The notes under the pieces are model-generated. The model saw only the letters and a list, made by a program, of their open reading frames with translations. It was not told where the DNA came from and did no database searches. A stretch of 64,000 bases of DNA. Source: Bacteroidales bacterium. Its GTDB lineage: Bacteria > Bacteroidota > Bacteroidia > Bacteroidales > P3. Positions 62,116 to 64,000 of the stretch are shown here, one piece after another (the first letter of the stretch is position 1; each line of letters starts with the position of its first letter). A program made the position numbers and the translations under genes. The stretch covers positions 1-64,000 of the forward strand of contig JAFSPS010000048.1 of the NCBI GenBank assembly GCA_017451385.1, read 5' to 3'.

Positions 62116-63555
62116 ATGATAGATACGCTCTTTCAGCAATGGGCTGGCGAACCCTGTCAGCTTAAAACCCTTATGCCTGCCAGCGGCTCCAATCGCCGCT
62201 ACTTCCGTATGGTTGGCGCTACGCATCGTTGTGTTGCTACTGTGAATGATGATGTTCGAGAGAATGAAGCTTTTGTTGCCCTTGCACGCCATTTCAAACA
62301 GCATGGCTTGCCTGTGCCAGAGGTCTATCTCTTCGCTCAAGACCATAAGTGCTATTTGCAACAGGACCTTGGCGATACCACGCTATACGGCTATGCCTAC
62401 GACCGTAAGCGTGCTGGACATGGATTTGACGACACTATGATGTCGCTATATAAACGCGTGCTTGCGCATCTCTTACAGTTTCAGACGGCAGGAGAGAGTC
62501 TCGATTATTCGGTATGCTATCCGCGTGCCGCTTTCGACAGGCAGTCGATGCAGTGGGACCTAAACTATTTCAAGTACTTCTTTCTAAAGCTGGCACATGT
62601 GCCATTTGACGAGCAGCTGCTTGAAGATGACTTCCAGCGACTGATGGACTACTTGCTTGACGATGACTACTCGTTCTTCCTGTATCGCGATTTTCAAGGG
62701 CGCAACATTATGCTTGACGAGCATCAGAATATGTCGTTCATTGACTTTCAAGGAGGCCGTCGAGGACCCTTGCAGTATGATGTTGCCAGCTTGCTATACA
62801 GCTCCAAGAGTGATTTGCCCGACGTAGTGCGTGCTGAATTGCTACAATATTATATAGATATTGCTTTACCTGTCATCGTTGCGCATGGTGGCACGGCAGA
62901 TACATTCCGTCAGCGCTACTATGCCTTTGCGCTTCTGCGCATTATGCAGGCTATGGGCGCTTACGGGTATAGGGGCTATTTTGAACGGAAAGACTATTTT
63001 CTCAAAAGCATCCCTTTGGCTGGTAACAATGTGAGGAGAATAATTGATGGGCATCCACTTGGCGTGGAGTTGCCCCATCTGATGAAGGTTTTGCGTGATT
63101 TGTGTGACTCCACACTGGTGCTTGGCGTAGAACCCGACAGCGTACCGTCGGGACGGCTGAAGGTGAGGGTCTGCAGTTTCTCTTACCACAATGGAATACC
63201 CTCTGACGAGAGTGGCAACGGAGGCGGACATGTCTTCGACTGCCGCGCCTTGCCTAATCCTGGCCGTTATCCGGAATATCGCACAATGACGGGAATGGAT
63301 GCTCCTGTAGTAGAGTTTATGCGTCAACACCATGAGGTGGATGATTTCTTGGATAGTGTTCAAAAGATAGTATTCCAATCCGTTGAGCAATATATGAGCC
63401 GTCATTTCTCCAACCTTATGGTGAGTTTTGGATGTACGGGAGGACAACATCGCTCGGTCTATTGTGCCGAGCGTATGGCAGAACGACTGCGAAAGGCTTT
63501 TGACTGTGATATAGTGCTGCAACATGTTCAACAGCAGGTATGCCGTGAGTTCTGA
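62116..63555 (+). CDS. Fusion of AmgK-like amino-sugar kinase with RapZ C-terminal domain
   Basis: 479 residues with two domains. Residues 1-320 are an aminoglycoside-phosphotransferase-fold kinase: ASGSNRRYFR nucleotide loop, catalytic loop YRDFQGRN (Asp192) and metal loop SFIDFQGGRRGP (Asp210). It is closest to AmgK, which phosphorylates N-acetylmuramic acid or GlcNAc at C1. Residues 347-479 are a RapZ C-terminal domain: VCSFSYHNGIPSD, FDCRALPNPGRYPEYR, TGMDAPV and GCTGGQHRSV (439-448). In E. coli that domain binds glucosamine 6-phosphate and regulates GlmS through GlmZ. The N-terminal RapZ P-loop domain is absent. I infer an amino-sugar salvage kinase with a built-in sugar-phosphate sensor. 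It follows the bactofilin gene. Confidence 0.85.
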   Translation: MIDTLFQQWAGEPCQLKTLMPASGSNRRYFRMVGATHRCVATVNDDVRENEAFVALARHFKQHGLPVPEVYLFAQDHKCYLQQDLGDTTLYGYAYDRKRAGHGFDDTMMSLYKRVLAHLLQFQTAGESLDYSVCYPRAAFDRQSMQWDLNYFKYFFLKLAHVPFDEQLLEDDFQRLMDYLLDDDYSFFLYRDFQGRNIMLDEHQNMSFIDFQGGRRGPLQYDVASLLYSSKSDLPDVVRAELLQYYIDIALPVIVAHGGTADTFRQRYYAFALLRIMQAMGAYGYRGYFERKDYFLKSIPLAGNNVRRIIDGHPLGVELPHLMKVLRDLCDSTLVLGVEPDSVPSGRLKVRVCSFSYHNGIPSDESGNGGGHVFDCRALPNPGRYPEYRTMTGMDAPVVEFMRQHHEVDDFLDSVQKIVFQSVEQYMSRHFSNLMVSFGCTGGQHRSVYCAERMAERLRKAFDCDIVLQHVQQQVCREF

Positions 63556-63646
63556 AAATCAGTATTAAACGACAATATTAAATCTTGGCAGAGATATATT
63601 TTTGAGTTTATGACAACAAAAAGCAAATAAAATCATAACTTTTTTG

Positions 63647-63654
63647 TACCTTTG
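63647..63654 (+). promoter_or_regulatory. Probable -7 element for the gene at 63698
   Basis: TACCTTTG fits TAnnTTTG exactly and is followed by CAG, 43 bases before the ATG. No -33 TTTG is present at the expected distance. Confidence 0.5.
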
Positions 63655-63697
63655 CAGTCTCGTTTCTAATGAAAAGAAGAATAAAAAAATACAAACA

Positions 63698-64000
63698 ATG
63701 AGCAAGAAAAGCATTATTGAAATTTGTTTAGCCATTGTCATTATTGGACTTGGCTATTGGCTGTATGCCAGTCTAATGGAGCCTGTTAAATTCGACAACG
63801 AATATAGCAAGCGTCGTGATGCCTGTGCTGAAAAGCTGAAGGCCATTCGCATTCTCGAAGAGTCGTACAAATTGACCTATGGTAAATATTGCGGCAACTT
63901 CGACACCCTCGCGAATCGCCTCGTCAATGAGGACAGTCTGCGTGTCGTCAGTAAGGTTATCAACTATGAGAATATCCCTGCAGATGTAGATGTCAATGAG
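63698..64000 (+). CDS. Membrane-anchored protein of unknown function, N-terminal part (cut by window edge)
   Basis: The frame runs from the ATG at 63698 to the last base without a stop, 101 codons. It begins MSKKSIIEICLAIVIIGLGY, one N-terminal membrane helix (about 6-26), then a charged segment DNEYSKRRDACAEKLKAIR and SYKLTYGKYCGNFDTLANRL. The helix followed by a KAIRILEESYKLTYGKY-type segment resembles small anchored proteins of Bacteroidota that look like pseudopilin N-termini. I know no function. A -7 promoter element stands in front. Confidence 0.7.
   Translation, partial: MSKKSIIEICLAIVIIGLGYWLYASLMEPVKFDNEYSKRRDACAEKLKAIRILEESYKLTYGKYCGNFDTLANRLVNEDSLRVVSKVINYENIPADVDVNE

Overview
This window is a chromosomal segment of a member of the Bacteroidales (phylum Bacteroidota). 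Several things point there together: Bacteroides-type promoter elements (TAnnTTTG, in the best cases with TTTG 19-20 bases upstream); a very large secreted protein with a type IX secretion (T9SS) type B C-terminal domain; a PorW/SprE-like T9SS lipoprotein; a FISUMP-like lipoprotein; DUF4199 and DUF5715 proteins; a TraR/DksA protein of the Bacteroidota form; and a sodium-pumping methylmalonyl-CoA decarboxylase operon. I do not go below order level.

Layout. (1) 1-7323: an A+T-rich defence island read rightwards. It holds the tail of an AbiEii-like nucleotidyltransferase, a SIR2-like protein, a trypsin-like protease fused to a STAND NTPase (AVAST/Avs type I-like), and a ComEC-like metallo-beta-lactamase-fold protein. 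Start and stop codons overlap or nearly touch, so this looks like one transcription unit. The island ends against the 3' end of mnmE, a known island integration site in other bacteria. (2) 7667-21789: a run of leftward housekeeping genes: mnmE, a small membrane protein, uvrA, a GxxExxY gene enclosed by perfect 22-bp inverted repeats, class II fructose-bisphosphate aldolase, an rRNA pseudouridine synthase with a 15-residue repeat tail, a helical-repeat protein, pheT, a GT39-type membrane glycosyltransferase and glnS. (3) 21995-28000: mutS2, a repeat-bearing lipoprotein, a frameshifted GIY-YIG gene and glmM. (4) 28106-38233: one 10-kb gene for a giant cell-surface protein with FG-GAP-like blocks, about 28 two-cysteine modules and near-identical 471-bp internal repeats. 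(5) 38682-43461: the leftward sodium-translocating methylmalonyl-CoA decarboxylase operon, which contains a 22-cysteine lipoprotein gene. (6) 43542-45469: a lipoprotein, a DksA-like protein and rimM. (7) 45747-64000: rightward genes clpB, lepB, radA, a cyclophilin, a response regulator, a PhnP-like hydrolase, two GT2 glycosyltransferases, DUF4199, DUF5715, ychF, porW/sprE-like, bactofilin, an amino-sugar-kinase/RapZ-C fusion and a gene cut by the right edge.

Functional links. The porW/sprE-like gene is part of the secretion route that the giant 28106-38233 protein would need. GlmM, the AmgK-like/RapZ-C fusion, bactofilin and the DUF5715 protein all concern the cell wall or its amino-sugar supply. 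The decarboxylase operon would couple methylmalonyl-CoA decarboxylation in the succinate-to-propionate pathway to sodium export. No rRNA, tRNA, CRISPR array or transposase gene was seen. The most unusual elements are the defence operon at the mnmE 3' end, the inverted-repeat-bounded GxxExxY unit, the frameshifted GIY-YIG gene, the cysteine-rich lipoprotein inside the decarboxylase operon, and the recently expanded repeats of the giant protein.
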